NCBI GenBank assembly: GCA_964036665.1
Contig: OZ038526.1
Span: 32,302,001-32,366,000, forward strand
DNA length: 64,000 bases
Direction: 5' to 3'
Origin: Gordius sp. MW1
Taxonomy: Eukaryota > Nematomorpha > Gordioida > Gordea > Gordiidae
Below the pieces are notes generated by a model. It saw nothing but the letters and a program-made list of their open reading frames with translations, was not told the origin of the DNA and made no database searches. The number at the start of each line of letters is the position of its first letter. The first letter of the stretch is position 1. Both the position numbers and the translations under genes were made by a program. Shown in pieces: positions 32,792 through 44,928 of this stretch.

Positions 32792-34688
32792 TACATCATC
32801 AGCAAATGTCGACTGATTTTGCTTGTTTCATAAATTTTTGCATTTATCAATGCACTTTTTAATATGTTTTTAAAAGATAGAATTTCTAGTGCCTTTTCAG
32901 CATCGACACTTGCCACTAGATTAAGATTGTGGCATGCACAAGAGTGATGTTTTGGGAGGTAAATAATATTTTCCTGCCTACTTTGATATTCAAATATTTC
33001 ATTTAATGGAAATGACACAATTTCATCTTCCTCATCTTCAGATACTTTCTCAAATAACCTATAATTTGTTTAAAAATATAAAATGTAGACTATTTTTTTA
33101 TACCTAAAGGCCTTTAAAAAATTTCTTGCATTGTCAGTGACACATAATGCCACCTTGTTCTGTATCTTAAATCTTTTAAGTAGGTTTGAAATTGTTTCTG
33201 CTAAATAATCAAATGTATGTTTGCTTGGCAAGCTAAACATGCTGATTTTCTTTCTAAAGTGACTACATCCAATCAGTGGACAGTCATGCCTAAAAATGAA
33301 CTAATTATATTAAGAAATTGATTTCAAATTATGTACAAATTACCGATGGTATGATGACCATGAATCCGCTGTGATACAAAGAAAGGTTTGGTTGGCTAAA
33401 CAAGTAATCATTTTATCTATCATGATGTTATAATCTTTGGATATTTATGATGTAAGCGTTGGGCGTGACATAACTTTTTTATTAGGTTGTAAAGTGGTTA
33501 TCATTTTTAGAAATGAAGTTTTTTCAACTATATTAAATGGCTGTAGATCTTCTATCACAAAATTCATTATTACATCATCTATTTGTGATTGATTCACATA
33601 TGAAGCATTTTTGTTACAGTTTAGAGTCTGTTGTTTTAATTTTTCACATTTTACCTTTTTATTATTTTTATCAGAAGATTTTGAAAGAACTTCATTTATT
33701 TCTTTTAGCATATTATCATAATGGTTCTATAAAAATAAAATACTTTTTAATAAGTTATGCTATAGATGATATTATTTTTTTAAACTGATAATAGCAAAGA
33801 AAAGATTTATAAAATAATATATCTAAAATCAGTGTTTGGCTCTACCACAAAAACTTGTATCTAATATATTTGACTAATCATTAAGTATTTTGTTAATTAT
33901 TGTTGTAATGTAACTAATCATTCTTATTATAGGTCATGTTCTTATTTGGTAAATTTTTTGTAATTGGTAATGAAATGATAATCTAAAAGTATTTTGAATT
34001 TAAGATGCTATAATTTAACAAAAAATACAAGTATCCTTTATATTTGAAAAAGAAAAAGGTAAATTTGTATCTTACAATCAGGTGTCTTTTTAGATTAGAA
34101 CTTGAGCTCCTTGATGTGAAAATAATACTTTTTGGACACATTTTACATTTGGTAATGATTGAATTCGATCCTCCTTTATATGAAACGATTGAAAAGTATT
34201 TTTCATATTTTGGCCATGGCAATTTCAATTCATCTGATTCTGATGATTTTAAATATTCAGAATCTGAAGATGACGACGATATAATATTATTATTGTCCAT
34301 ATTAACCTATAAATTAAACTATAATTAATAATATCAAATTAATTAACTTTAATCTTATCTTCTTTTGCACTTTATGTTTATAGTATGTTGTTAAAAGTAT
34401 TTCGAAATTGGTAATAGGAAACAGGAAAAACAGCTGATTAAAAAATATAAGACTTTTTTGTTAAAAATTCGGATTAACATTAATTTTTAAATAAATAAAA
34501 ATAAAAAGGGGTTTTTAAAATTGAATGAACGTTAAATTTGAACGCGTTCATCAAAAAAAGGAACGCGTTCACGTTCAAAGTTCACCAAAAAATAAAAGAA
34601 CGCCGTTCATGAACGCGTTCACAAAATTTGAACGCGTTCCGTGAACGCGTTCATATGGAACGCGTTCGTTTACAGCACTACTTCCCAC

Positions 34689-37181
34689 CTTCGCCCAAGA
34701 GAATCTATTATATTAGGCGGGGATCTAAATGGACATGTTGGCGCGAATATCGATGGTTTTGAAGGGGTTCATGGTGGTCACAGCTATGGAACCAGGAATA
34801 CGGAGGTGGAACGCATTTTGGATTTTGGGGACGCTACTCAGATGGTTATATGCAATACTTTCTTCAAGAAAGAAGACAGGAAGCTTATAACCTACGAATC
34901 GGGTACCCTTAAAAGTACTGTCGACTATATGATGGTCAAACAATCGGACAGATGTATGGGTAAAAACGTCATGGTTGTCCCTGGGGAAGAATGCGTGACA
35001 CAACACCGTCTTATCGTTGGGGATCTCGTAATGAAGGGGCTTATAAATCCAAAGAAACGCTATATCCCGAGGCTCGTGTGGTGCTTGAAAGATGGTACTC
35101 AAAAGAGGGATTTTGCCGAAGCACTTGATGGAAACTCAGTTGCGAAGAACAAAGAACGTAAACGACAAATGGACGGCTATGAAGAATGCTTGGCTTGACA
35201 CAACAGCGCGCGTTTGTGGTTGGACAAAGGGGCCCCCAAGACTTAAGGAAACTTGGTGGTGGAACTCTGAGGCGGCGAAAGCTATTGAAGATAAAAGGCG
35301 TTGCTATAAAGTCTGGCATGAATCCTAACAAAAGTGCGATAAGGTTATCTATCAAGAGGCTAAAAGAATTGCAAGAAGGACCGTCGCCAGAATAAAGGAA
35401 ACAAAAAGATGCGAGTTTGCTGGACGCCTAGACTCAGAGGAAGGGAAGAAAAACATGTTTCGTGTAGCCAAACAAATGGCAAAAGAAAGACTTGATGTTG
35501 TGGCGGTTAAATGCGTTAAAACTCCTGCGGGTAACATCGTTTCCCATGGCGATGGAATCAAAAAGGTTTGGAAAGACTACATGAAACGACTCTTAAATGA
35601 AGAGAAAACCTGGGACAATGACGTCGATTGCGATAAAGTGGAGGGATCCTGCTGTTGGATTGGGACTGACGAAATTCAGCATGCCATAAAGAAAATGAAA
35701 CAAGGTAAAGCGGCAGGCCCAACAAGAATAGTGGCGGAAATGGTAAAAGCTTCTGGACATTTGGGAGTCGTTTGGCTTACACAGCTGTGTAATGCCATAA
35801 TCCAAGAAGGGACTATACCTAGCGACTGGAAAAAGAGTGTTCTTTTACCAATATACAAAGGAAAAGGTGACCCACTTGACTGCGGATCATATCGGGCTAT
35901 TAAGCTTCTTGACCAAACTATGAAAGTTATCGAGAGGGTGCTCGAGAAAAGAATCCGGGAACAAACGAACTTCGGCAATGCAGTTCGGATTTGAACCAGG
36001 GAAAGGGACCACCGATGCCATCTTTATAGTACGACAGATGCAAGAAAAACATCAAGCAAAAGTTAAAAGACTATACTATGCCTTCGTAGACCTAGAGAAA
36101 GCGTTTGACCGTGTGCCGCGGGAAGTTGTAAAATGGGCTCTTAGAAAAACAGGTGTGGAAGAATGGTTGGTTACGGCTGTGATGGTTATGTATGACGAAT
36201 CTCAAACGGCAGTTAGGACCTATGATGGCGATAGCGAAAGCTTTGAAGTGAAGGTTGGGCTACACAAGGTTCCGTTTTAAGCCCTCTACTTTTCATACTC
36301 GTAATGGAGGTGGTGACAAAACAACTGCGAGAAGGGCTCCCATGGGAACTTTTATACGCCGATGATCTCTTGATAATGGCTGAGAGTGAGGCTGATCTCT
36401 ACTAAAATGGAAAAACGGAATGGAGGAAAAGGGCTTAAAAGTTAACATGGGAAAAACAAAGGTGATGTTTGGCGGGAAAAGTATGAAGAGCGCCGAGGCA
36501 ACTTGCGCCTGGCCCTGTAGCGTATGTTACAAAGGAGTGGCTAGCAACTCTATACAATGCACAAAATGCCTAGGATGGGTCCACAAAAAATGTAGCGGTG
36601 TGAAAGGAAGTCTCTTATTGGCAATTCGTACGTTTAGCTGCAAGCCTTGCGTGACAGGACCTCTACCGGAGAATGCCATAACCGACTTTAACATCGGTAA
36701 TGGGGAGACGCTAGGAAAAGTTAACACCTTTACCTACCTCGGGGACTCTTTAAGTGCAGATGGGAATGTTGACTCGGCAGTTACAGCAAGGATACGACAA
36801 GCCTGGAAGAAGTTTAGAGAGATGGCCCCTCTTTTGACCGGAAAAGGTGTTTCACTCACTTTAAAGGGTAAAGTCTACGCGGCATGTCTTAGAAGTTGTC
36901 TTGTATATGGCAGTGAAACGTGGCCATTAATGTCGATACATAAAGTCAAATTGGAAAGCACAGAAATGGGTATAATAAGATGGATGTCAAACGTGTCGCT
37001 ACGGGAAAAAATAACAAGCAATAAACTCAGAGAAAGAATCGGGATCGAGCCAATCAACGAGGTCATCCGGAAAAACAGGCTAAGATGGTTTGGACATGTG
37101 GAGCGGAAGAATGACGATGACTGGGTGAAGAGATGTACTTCCTTGGAGGTATCTGGAAAGAACGCGGGAGGCCATAATTAA
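34689..37181 (+). pseudogene. LINE endonuclease C-part, reverse transcriptase and zinc-finger tail
   Basis: The endonuclease resumes here (GGDLNGHVGAN). The reverse transcriptase follows: WKKSVLLPIYKGKGD then YRAIKLLDQTMKVIE (near 35830-35940); QFGFEPGKGTTDAIF (35980); FVDLEKAFDRVPRE with the first catalytic aspartate (36085-36120); and YADDLLIMAE with the catalytic DD (36355). The C-terminal part (36420-37181) contains CSVCYKG...CTKCLGWVHKKC...CKPC, a PHD-like finger, then TYLGDSLSADGN, and RLRWFGHVERK near the end. Stops or frameshifts lie at about 35197, 35326, 35993, 36278 and 36400. The family's full protein is usually about 1000 residues. Confidence 0.88.
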
Positions 37182-37574
37182 CATGAGCGTCTGTTCTCGC
37201 TAACGACATGGAAAAAATGGGCCTGACAAAACACGATTCTCATGATCGGATAAAATGGATTAGTGGAAAACAGGCCAACCCAGGAGATTCTGGAAAACGG
37301 CCTTAAAACGACGAAGAAGAAGAAGAAGATTGTGAATTGAATATCTCAGTTTTCTCTATCATGACAATGTAACGAAAACCATACGATTGTAATTTCAATA
37401 TTTTTATGTTTCCGGCATTTTTCATTCATTAATCGATACTAATTATCTCAAGAATTATTTGTAAGTATAATATTATATATATAATTGATATAATATAATT
37501 TCTTGAACCCGAAATCAATTCCTTAAACCCGAACCCGATTTTATTTTGGGCGGGTTCAAACCCCTGGTTTTAAG

Positions 37575-39018
37575 GGCCAAAATCACGTTTGGGAGCGTTT
37601 TATGGATTTTACTATTTTTGTCATATATTTGAAAGTAATTGCCTTGTTCACTCAAATTTTGATGCATTTTGTTTCTAAAAAATCCTCTATCAAACTGATT
37701 TAACCAAAAACCTCAAATTTTTGCGGTTAATTTTTTGTGGTCAAATTAGTAAAAAATCATAATGGTAAATTTACCATTTGAGTAACTTCACATTGGTACT
37801 CTGGCTTATTCCATAGTCTACCCATTAGCTAAACGCGAAAAAGTTGCGAGCCAGTCATATTAAGGAGTAATAAAATGTGGTGCAAGAGTAATTAAGAGAA
37901 AGGAGTTAAATAAAATTCATTAAAAGTCTTGACCAGGGGAGTATTAAAATGACTTTAAGGAAACAACTATTTTAACATTGCCATTTATTATATGATGTAA
38001 TATATCTTCAAGTAACTAATTTCCTCGATGGTTTGTGTTTTAAAAGTATAAGCATTATTGGTTTAGAATTAGTAGTATGAGTCTGTCTTGAAGATAAATG
38101 CTTTAAACTTGCTTTAATTTTGACGCAACCGGAAAGTTTGTGTATAGGCATCACGATCTAATGAAAAAATTTATAGCTTACATTTACACATTTTATATTA
38201 TTTTGAACAAACAATAAATGGCAATATCACTGAAACAAACGAAAACATAAAGAGAATTGCATAAATTTTATGGAGGTTATTCCTGATTGGTTAACAATGT
38301 ATAAAACCAACAATTTAAAATAATAGTCCGATTTATCATGAAAACTTATTTTGAGTAAAAATTTTTGTAACATCAAAAATAATTTCTCGCTTAAGATTCT
38401 ATTTTTACCATAAGAATATTTATTCTTTTTTATATTTTACAAAATCAACCGAAAAACCATTGACAGATTTTGATAGGGTAAATTTTGGAGACACAATTAT
38501 GTTCGTTATTTTTTCTTATTCGGATTGTTTTTTTAATTATTGGGTTGCCAGCGGCAGAAATAAACTCTTTTGTTCGTTTCAAAGAAATAGGCTGGGAAAA
38601 CAAATCGATAAAAAAAATAATATCTATACGGCAAAACCAAGATGGAGTAAAAAATTTAAATTTATTTGTCCTGCCTTAATTAGTTTTGTTAATATTCAAA
38701 ATTTACTACTCGCTGTGTATATTGATACAATTGGCTATTGGGGTACATGCTTTATGCTGTTTGATTTAAAAAAGCCACTACAACTACTATATGCATCATC
38801 TGCACTAATTTTACTCTCCTTTACAGCCCTCATTCTTTCTCCCTTTTCTAAGGCTAGTTGAAATTCCAAAAACTTTATACATTCATTTTAGCTTGGGCAG
38901 GGAAAAAACTTAATTGTGTATGTTTTTTTAATATTGCCCCATTCCCGTGTATATATTTCTTAAACTAAAATCATACATTAAATGCATATTAGCCAAAAAG
39001 TTATGGAGATCAATATAG
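37575..39018. other. Intergenic AT-rich DNA right of the nest
   Basis: 37575-37830 continues the host repeat that precedes 24371. A frame at 38485-38679 begins with a hydrophobic, signal-like N terminus (LFFLIRIVFLIIGLPAA) and ends after 64 residues. It overlaps another frame (38460-38861), and neither has similarity I can name. Nothing else was recognised. Confidence 0.35.
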
Positions 39019-39026
39019 AATACATG

Positions 39027-40183
39027 TAGTGATGCGGAAAAACCGAGAAAAATCTCGGTCTCGTCTCGTCTCGTCTCGAAAAACCGAGACGAGACGAGAC
39101 GAGAATTTGAAAAATAGAGTCGAGATCGAGACGAGAATTTTGAGGTCGAGACGAGACGATACGAGATTTTCTCGGCGAGATCTCGACTTTTTATTGATCG
39201 TTAGATTTTAGTAAATTATTGTGTATTTTAATTCACATTTAAGGTATTAAGTGTAAATCAATATGTACGGAATATATTTGATATTAAAAAAAATCCCAAG
39301 TGTAGTTAATATTATTTGCAAAAAAATTAAAATTTGGCAATCATTTACCTAAGTATGGTTGATTTTTGTCATACATTTAAATACGTATTCATTAATTTAA
39401 AGTTTAACCTTATGTTCTTAATTTTATAATAATGCTGCTTTTATTGTTGTTTTTACAACGTTTTAATTTGTGAACTAGTTATCAATTCTGTAAATAATAA
39501 TAACATCATTAAATGTCACTCGCACTTTGTGGTTTATAGCGCTATAGTAAACATGCAATAAACACTATGGGCTATAATTAATGATGGTTATATTAATGGA
39601 CTTAAAAATTTGCCTTAAATATGTTAAGGTCTACTTTGAAGCATTAGCAAAGGTTAATAAAGGGTCTCATTTTGCTCAATTATGCAACTAAATCAACTAT
39701 AAGCGAACTTATAATTTTCGAAGTCCATTTATAGTTGACAAACACAGTGAATTTAATACAAATATTATAATTTGCTAGAACAATAGAATTTAATTTTTTA
39801 TATTTCAAATTTATTTATAGTTTTTTTAGTCTACACTTTTTATAGAAAATGTTATCTTTATGAGTTAATTCATATCTTTATATTGTCAATGAGATGTCGT
39901 GTCCCGCTAAATCTTTAAAAAGTTTGTGTATTAAAGTTTTTCGAAAAATATAAAATTTGCCATTTGGATTTTTGAACACTTATTTATATTTTTAATAAAA
40001 CAGGAGAAATTTTTATTTCGAATATATTTTTTTTAAAAGTCGAGACGAGACGAGAATTCTCGTCGAGACGAGACCGAGATTTTTCTAGACCGAGACGAGA
40101 CGAGATCGAGATTTTCTTAATCGTTCCCGAGACGAGACGAGATTTTGTTTTCGAGACCGAGACGAGACGAGATCGAAACACTA
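39027..40183. mobile_element. hAT MITE with GAGACGAGAC arrays, copy 2, exact TSD
   Basis: It runs TAGTGATGCGG to CGAAACACTA, with AATACATG at 39019-39026 and 40184-40191. It is inverted relative to copy 1 (29523-30644) and very similar throughout. The high identity and perfect TSD of both copies suggest recent activity of the family. Confidence 0.9.
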
Positions 40184-40191
40184 AATACATG

Positions 40192-40758
40192 CATGGACGT
40201 GACCAGGATTGGATTGTGAGGGGGACAATAATGATTTAAGCGGGGCAAAATAATAATTTTTACTAATTTTAGCCATAGAATTTTTGAATTGAAGTGGGGC
40301 AGCCGCCCTCCCTTCTCCTAGCTACGCCCATGATCACAGGTAGCACGTAAAAAACTTTAAGTTGAAGGCCTAAAATAGTTTTACGACTAAGATGTTTTAT
40401 ATTAAAATTTTATTAGTTGAAATTAGCCAAAAGTCTTAGAATAGAGCCTAAACGCTTATTTTTGCAACATTGAATTTGTGACAGCTTGACGCGTAGAATA
40501 TAATATATATAAGGTGTTCACCATGAACTCAATTAAAATTTGTTAATTGTTTTGCCGTATATTACACAAATAAGATATTATAAAAGTCTTATAGCCGCAT
40601 TATATGTCCATAAAAGAATACCTCTGCTTACGTTTTAAAGCAGTTCTCAAATCACGGGAGCGACCCAAAATTTGTGGTGAAGAGTTGCAAATAAGAATTT
40701 ATAAATTCGAGATTTTATCGGTTGCCTGAAAACATATGATTGTACATTTTAAATTTTT
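40192..40758. other. MITE fragment and Timm21 upstream region
   Basis: 40192-40333 (CATGGACGTGACCAGG ... GCTACGCCCATG) is a copy of the CATGGGCGTAGCCAG family abutting the previous element's TSD. The remaining 400 bp would hold the Timm21 promoter. I see no specific motif. Confidence 0.5.
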
Positions 40759-41535
40759 ATGCTACTAGCGTCTTTATATAGGAACAAACTCCTGAAACAA
40801 TATGGATTTATTAATATTTTAAATTGTTCATCGAAACCATTATCGCAATTAAACAAAAATACATCTTTAAAATTGAAGGAAAAAAATGCTAACGATCAGA
40901 TTCGGACAAATGTAATTACTGAAAAAAGTATCGTTTTATATTTTATTAGTTAAATTAAATTAGTTACACAAACTGGAAAGGATTTAACATATTTCAGTAT
41001 AGTTGCTATTGGATTTGGTGTTACAGGTATAAAAGATAAATCTAATATAAAGTTAAAGGTTTGTTGTTTTATGTTATTGGAAAGGAATTATTGTCTAATG
41101 ATACTCCAACTGCTCTTTATTCGCGAGCATTTGATATTATAAAATTGAATCCTCAAGTAATATGGATTTTTTAATGTGTTTATAATTTATATAAGGTTTT
41201 GGATTTATTGGGTCCTCCAATTAAAGCTTTTGGTGAAGATAGTGGTAGAGGTAGAAGAAGACTAATAAGGTATTTTGTTTATCTTAATTTCAAAGCAAAA
41301 TTTAGTCATACATATTATCAAGTTGGTAATGTCAATTGCATCAGGATAAAATTTTATGTTAAAGGGGTTAGAAAGCAAGCCACTGCATATTTGGAAGCTA
41401 AAGAGGTTAAATTAAAATCTCTGTATTTATATTATTTTTTTATTACAGAATGTTAATCATCATTTTGAATTTTCAAGACTTATTATTCAGACATCTGGAT
41501 ATCCTGAAAAAGTTATCAATCTTTTAGAGGATTAA
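40759..41535 (+). CDS. Timm21: Mitochondrial import inner membrane translocase subunit Tim21
   Basis: Tim21 is a single-pass inner-membrane protein that links the TOM channel to TIM23 during presequence import and also takes part in respiratory complex assembly. Exons: 40759-40927, 40964-41026, 41059-41156, 41196-41269, 41306-41405, 41449-41535; introns of 36, 32, 39, 36 and 43 nt, all GT-AG and in phase, give 196 residues. The N terminus is basic and free of acids at first (MLLASLYRNKLLKQYG), fitting a matrix presequence. A transmembrane segment (YFSIVAIGFGVTGGLLFYVI) follows TQTGKDLT. The intermembrane domain has GPPIKAFGEDSGRGRRRL, then CIRIKFYVKG, and closes with SGYPEKVINLLED. Human TIM21 is longer (248) mainly at the N terminus. 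The exon 4-5 junction was set by alignment length with family members. The gene looks intact. Confidence 0.9.
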
Positions 41536-42239
41536 AGTTATGCAGAAAATTGTGCATTTATATATTTGTATTTATTAAAATTTATGTAAAATTGTTATAA
41601 ATCTTGAATTTGATATAAAAATTTTACCAAGAAAACATTATTTGTCAAAATTAAGAATTCTTCTTAGCAACTATTTAATTTTAAATCTATTACCTTAATA
41701 ATTTTTATGTTCAAATGAAATTGTTAAAATAAATATAGCTATTTAAATTTCAATTTTTACAAGGCGCAATGGTATATTCTTATTTTTTTATCAAAAATGT
41801 TTACCCAAAACAACATTTGAAGTTACAGCAAGGAAAATAATTCAATAAATTTTTATCAAGCAAAGTACCTTCTTTCATATTTTCTAAGGTTTTTAAAAAG
41901 GGTGGTTGAATTTTAAATTAGTATAAAGAATTTAAGCCAATTTAATGTGCCAGATTAATATCTTGTTTAAATGATTGACATTATATTAAATTTGCCAAAT
42001 TTAGAATAAGATCATTAAATTTAAAATTTTATTCGTGAAAATTTAATGTTAACATTTCTGAACAGGAGTTGTAAGTTAATTGATTTTTGAAAAGATTAAC
42101 AAGTGGCTTTGCACTATCTAAAAATCCTAACTGATTGTATCCAAATCAAATTGAACGTTATTTTAATAGTTATTTTGATTTTAATCACATCACATGAAAG
42201 GAAAGCTATAAAAGTATAACTATAATATGTAGCTGGATT
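41536..42239. other. Intergenic region between convergent Timm21 and HINT genes
   Basis: About 700 bp of AT-rich DNA holds both 3' untranslated regions. AATAAA-like words occur at 41729-41734 on the plus strand. No other feature was recognised. Confidence 0.5.
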
Positions 42240-42740
<501 letters not shown>

Positions 42741-43460
42741 TTTTCTGATCTTTTTGAAAGTAATTTAATGGATTAATTTACATAAAGCTTACTAGCTGAT
42801 TTAATCGACTACCAACTACACGGTACATCAATACTTATATACCCATCTTATCAAACACAACGTTTATTGACAAATCGCTTAATAGTACAATATCGGATAT
42901 TCACAAACATTTTCGAGTCCTTAAATCAACCAGATAATTATATAAAATATCGTTTTATTGCGAAGCGTAAGAAATGAATATTTAATATAATGTACATATA
43001 CTTTTATTTCCATCGTTTAATCGCGAAATATCGGTTAATCGCGAATTTTTTCTCAGGTCCGAGGCTTTGCAATTAAACGGTTTTGACTGTCTTATATTCA
43101 TACATAAATTGTAGTTCTTTTATATGTTTACATGTTATATAAAGTGGAAATCTTAAAATTTAGAGCCATAAATAGATGACGCTGTATGGTTACAATCATA
43201 AATACAAAAGTTGAACAATTCTTGAAAAGAATATGATGAGCAATTTAAGGCATCTTGAAATGCATTCGTGTCAACTATTATGGAGTCAAATCTTTATAAA
43301 AACAGGGAATTTTAATTGATATATACCTTAAAAATATTTAAAAAATGAATAACTTAATGAGATTCTTCTAGTATATAACCGACATGTGTTAATCTGCTAA
43401 AATATCTCATATCGTAAAAAACTCATTCAAGTATTGTCATAGATACATAGAAATTGTATT
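42741..43460. other. HINT upstream region
   Basis: The region would contain the HINT promoter. A stretch with GTTTAATCGCGAAATATCGG and TTAATCGCGAATTTT near 43015-43055 resembles short dispersed repeats. Nothing else was recognised. Confidence 0.35.
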
Positions 43461-44928
43461 AATTGCTATGCAATTTATGGGCTTACTTTCCATTTTTTCG
43501 TGTCACGTCACGCACCGAATGTCACGCTTTTCGTCGAGCGAGCGAATAAGCCATCTTGAGTACGAATCCCTGTGCTCCCCCCTACAAAGGCCTAGCCTCT
43601 ACTGATGTGGGTTCGAATCCCGGGGAGGCCAAATTTTTTTTTTTTTTTTAAATTAATATATTGTTTTGTTAATACCATTGATAATATGACTTTTTGGCCG
43701 TCCGCTGGCTGCTGACCATTGAAAAAAATGACCATTGGTCAAAGTGTGAATCTAAATTTTTTTGTTTGTTTTTTTTTAGCTAATATTAATAATTCCCCTG
43801 TGCCCCCCCCCCCTACAAAAGCCTATTACTCTACTGCTATGGGTCCCTGTGCCCCCCTCCCCCCCCCCTACAAAGGCCTATGCCTCTACTGATGTGGGTT
43901 CGAATCCCGGGGAGGCCAAAAATTTTTTAATTTTTTTTACTCTTATGATTGTTCTTGTTAATACCATTGATAATATGGCTTTTTTTGGCCAAAGTGTGAA
44001 TCGGAATTTTTTTTTCGACTCTTATGTATTTATAAACTTTATCTTGGTACTGACCAATGAAAACAAATGACCATTGGCCAAAGTGTGAATTGAAATTTTT
44101 TTTCGATCTTTTTGACTCGTATGTATTTATAAACCATCTTTTGGTACTGACGAATGGAACAATTTAGCACCTGTAAATTTTTTGAGATATACTTACGATA
44201 CTTGTGACATTTTTAGATGCGCGGTCGTAACAGGCAATAGCGAAGCTATTGCTATTGCATGTCGCTGCTCGTTTCGTCGCAAGCCCATAATTAATTTTTA
44301 CTTGCTATGCAAATTTTTATTTTTATATTTTGCAATAAACGTGCATCTCTTTTGATTAAACATAAGCGGTATAATGGCGCTTTTCCTCTAATTACTGTAA
44401 ATCTACAAGCTAAAAGCATAGGAAACAATTAAAAATTATAATTAATAAAAATTATCAGTCTGTCGCTGTCACATGAATGACTTTAGCTTCGCAGTAAATT
44501 ATACAAAACTCACCTCCTAAAAATATCTAATTCAAAAAACTTATATCCTTTATTCTTAACTCATAGATATTCCTATTCTCCTCTTTTAAATACTCTCCTT
44601 TCAATAGCTTAAACACTGGCGTTTACTGTTTTTTAATTTTTTTTTCAATTTTTATTTAGTTAGTACAGGGTTAAACTAGGTAATAGTTAAAAAAAACATT
44701 GTAGCTATAGATTGAGTCAAGTCGGGCATGAAATTTAGCTTTTGCCATTAATATTATTTGCTATGCAATTATGGCGATTCCAACATAAATTACATAGCAA
44801 ATATGCTTGTTTATACGTAGTATAAAAGAGTAATAGATATGAGGATTTGAAGCAAAGAAATGTGAAGCAGGGACTGTCCTGAACTAAACGGGGGTTTGGG
44901 GGCGGAGCCCCCAGCAGGGGGTATATTT
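43461..44928 (+). mobile_element. Helentron-like (HINE/DINE-1-like) element, copy B
   Basis: It starts AATTGCTATGCAATTTATGGGC and ends GGGGGCGGAGCCCCC...GTATATTT, the same termini as copy A in the opposite orientation. The interior has diverged units of GACCATTGGTCAAAGTGTGAAT (43700-44160), the block GATGCGCGGTCGTAACAGGC, and near the 3' end a second ATTTGCTATGCAATT inverted against TTACATAGCAAAT (44755-44810). TSD and terminal inverted repeats are absent. It has no coding capacity. Confidence 0.55.
43601..43645 (+). repeat. tRNA-like 3' half with B box and T run (also at 43875-43930)
   Basis: GATGTGGGTTCGAATCCCGG is a good RNA polymerase III B box (GGTTCGANTCC) in a T-arm-like hairpin, followed by GGAGGCC and a long T run. 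A second copy lies at 43889-43920 and an inverted, diverged one at 28843-28858. No A box or matching acceptor stem is found at the right distance, so this is not a tRNA gene, but the tRNA origin seems real. Confidence 0.55.

Larger units (their letters stand above)
29100..34300 (-). pseudogene. Transposase of the 9.3-kb hAT relic, broken by insertions
   Basis: From right to left: a BED-type finger in 33983-34300 (CKMCPKS...SSSNLKRHL, last ligand unclear); 33445-33711 (IDDVIMNFVIEDLQPFNIVE); about 33330-33400 (FLCITADSWSS, first catalytic region); about 33120-33290 ([13 protein letters not shown]); 32795-33050 (HHSCACHNLNLVASVDAEKAL). The long-inverted-repeat element then interrupts. It resumes near 30720-30810 (EPVATALTILE, then LGYLTPTI) and is split again by the MITE 29523-30644. 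It continues near 29340-29450 (YEDQYLLSAIIH) and ends near 29110-29260 with KYNTPIPSSAPVERVF. Several frames are shifted. The order is a complete hAT transposase, now dead. Confidence 0.8.
25418..34680 (-). mobile_element. 9.3-kb hAT transposon relic inside the LINE, exact TSD
   Basis: Ends TAGTGCTATCAAC and GTTTACAGCACTA are imperfect inverted repeats. CTTCCCAC flanks them at 25410-25417 and 34681-34688. Both subterminal regions are arrays of GAACGCGTTC-type palindromes (25446-25555 and 34530-34670), probable transposase sites. A broken minus-strand transposase runs from about 34300 to 29100. Much of the length is later insertions: a Helentron-like element (25634-29003), a hAT MITE (29523-30644) and a long-inverted-repeat element (30938-32791). 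Confidence 0.9.
24519..37328 (+). mobile_element. Non-LTR retrotransposon (LINE) with endonuclease and RT, split by a hAT insertion
   Basis: ATTGTGAATTGAAT flanks the element at 24505-24518 and 37329-37342, and the 3' end is a (GAA)n tail, both marks of target-primed insertion. Minus the 9.27-kb hAT insert and one TSD copy, it is about 3.5 kb. The protein order is an AP-like endonuclease, reverse transcriptase and C-terminal domain with a PHD-like zinc finger; it resembles the RTE/RTE-X side of the LINE tree. Several stops and frameshifts show that it is dead. Its 3' end also occurs as the short insertion at 14770-14863. Confidence 0.9.
24379..37566. mobile_element. Outermost element of a nest: small hAT element with exact TSD
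   Basis: The two ends, CAGGGGTTTG and CAAACCCCTG, are perfect 10-bp inverted repeats. GTTTTAAG flanks them at 24371-24378 and 37567-37574. Without the inserted DNA the element is only about 364 bp (24379-24518 plus 37343-37566) and consists of AACCCGAACCCG-type repeats in both arms, with no coding capacity. The LINE 24519-37328 sits inside it. Confidence 0.88.

Noticed and set aside
34725-36727. Minus-strand frames of 66-125 codons
   Set aside because: They are shadows of the LINE endonuclease and reverse transcriptase on the plus strand.
38460-38861. Two overlapping frames, one with a signal-like N terminus
   Set aside because: Mutually exclusive frames, AT-rich, no cysteine pattern or homology; only mentioned as a weak possibility in the intergenic entry.
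43560-43632. A tRNA gene
   Set aside because: Only the T arm and 3' end are tRNA-like; no A box, anticodon arm or paired acceptor stem at the proper distance.
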